Below, in pieces: positions 6,438 through 6,782 of a stretch of 6,782 nt of DNA. The stretch comes from Oxalobacteraceae bacterium UBA4003. Its GTDB lineage: Bacteria > Pseudomonadota > Gammaproteobacteria > Burkholderiales > Burkholderiaceae_D. The position numbers were made by a program, and so were the translations under genes. Location: the NCBI GenBank assembly GCA_002384815.1, contig DGBN01000071.1, positions 1 to 6,782 on the forward strand, written 5' to 3'. The notes beneath the pieces were generated by a model that was given only the letters and a program-made list of their open reading frames with translations, made no database searches and was not told where the DNA came from. The stretch's first letter is position 1, and each line of letters opens with the position of its first letter.

Positions 6438-6782
6438 TTATTGCGCCGCTTCGCAACAGGCAACAATCGCCAGCTTCATGTAACGGCGTACGGTAATAAC
6501 TGGCATCGCAAGTTGCTCGGAAATTTCCTTGTAGGTCAACTCTTGAAGTTGGCTCAGCAAGAATACCTGCCTGGCTTTTGCAGGAATTGCTGCCAGCGCC
6601 CTGTCAATTTGCTCCAGTGCTTCGAGTACCAATGCGCGATCTTCCATTGAAGGAGCCACGTCTTCAGGCAAATTTGCGAGTGCCTCGATGTAAGCGTTTT
6701 CCAGATCGCGTCGACGCCAGAAGTTGAACAGTACGCGCTTTGCAATCACTGTAAGGTAGGCACGCGGCTCGCCGAGGCGGAC
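6438..6782 (-). CDS. fecI: FecI-type ECF sigma factor, 5' end outside window
   Basis: The frame is open to the right edge and gives the C-terminal 114 residues. An internal GTG at 6749 could be mistaken for a start, but the upstream codons continue the family sequence (LGEPRAYLT, then IAKRVLFNFWRRRDLE), which is the end of region 2 in FecI proteins. The acidic linker is followed by region 4: IPAKARQVFLLSQLQELTY and a helix-turn-helix of KEISEQLAMPVITVRRYMK that recognises the -35 element. The missing part is most of region 2, so promoter melting residues cannot be judged. It precedes fecR by 3 bases, the standard pairing, and should direct transcription of the receptor gene. Its own promoter, probably Fur-controlled in such systems, lies outside the window. 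Confidence 0.92.
   Translation of the reverse strand, partial: VRLGEPRAYLTVIAKRVLFNFWRRRDLENAYIEALANLPEDVAPSMEDRALVLEALEQIDRALAAIPAKARQVFLLSQLQELTYKEISEQLAMPVITVRRYMKLAIVACCEAAQ

Noticed and set aside
6438..6749. Treating the GTG at 6749 as the sigma factor start (103 residues)
   Set aside because: The eleven upstream codons to the edge continue the FecI-family sequence, so the gene is cut by the window rather than short.

Overview
The window looks like a piece of a betaproteobacterial chromosome, probably Burkholderiales and perhaps an Oxalobacteraceae-type genome. This is an inference from protein style (CydDC, a FecI/FecR/receptor set with an STN-bearing TonB receptor, a group III truncated haemoglobin), mid-range GC and Gram-negative envelope features. 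No marker gene fixes the genus. All genes are of recognisable families and closely packed. I see no mobile element, CRISPR array, tRNA or rRNA.

Layout. (1) 1-1735, minus strand: cydD, a complete ABC exporter subunit needed for cytochrome bd assembly. Its stop overlaps an ATG that probably begins cydC, which runs off the left edge. (2) 1736-1970: divergent intergenic region with an FNR/CRP-like palindrome and a perfect TATAAT hexamer. (3) 1971-2789, plus strand: a small VOC (glyoxalase-fold) protein and a group III truncated haemoglobin, 54 bases apart and possibly co-transcribed. (4) 2790-2869: convergent gap with a strong imperfect hairpin, probably a terminator. (5) 2870-6782, minus strand, read from right to left: a FecI-type ECF sigma factor (5' end cut by the right edge), its FecR regulator 3 bases downstream, and a TonB-dependent siderophore receptor with an N-terminal signalling domain after a 124-base gap.

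The right half is a complete cell-surface signalling circuit apart from the missing sigma N-terminus. A ferric siderophore binds the outer-membrane receptor, the receptor's periplasmic STN domain contacts the periplasmic part of FecR, and FecR releases or activates the sigma factor, which then drives the receptor gene. The ligand cannot be read from sequence, and no siderophore biosynthesis gene is present, so uptake of a foreign siderophore is possible. The left half concerns respiration and haem proteins: CydDC for cytochrome bd, and a haemoglobin of a class linked to O2/NO handling. 

I found no convincing undescribed system. The points most worth checking are a twin-arginine motif in front of the FecR membrane helix, two dyads in the leader of the receptor gene, the correct receptor start (799 rather than 817 residues), and the FNR-like site upstream of cydD.
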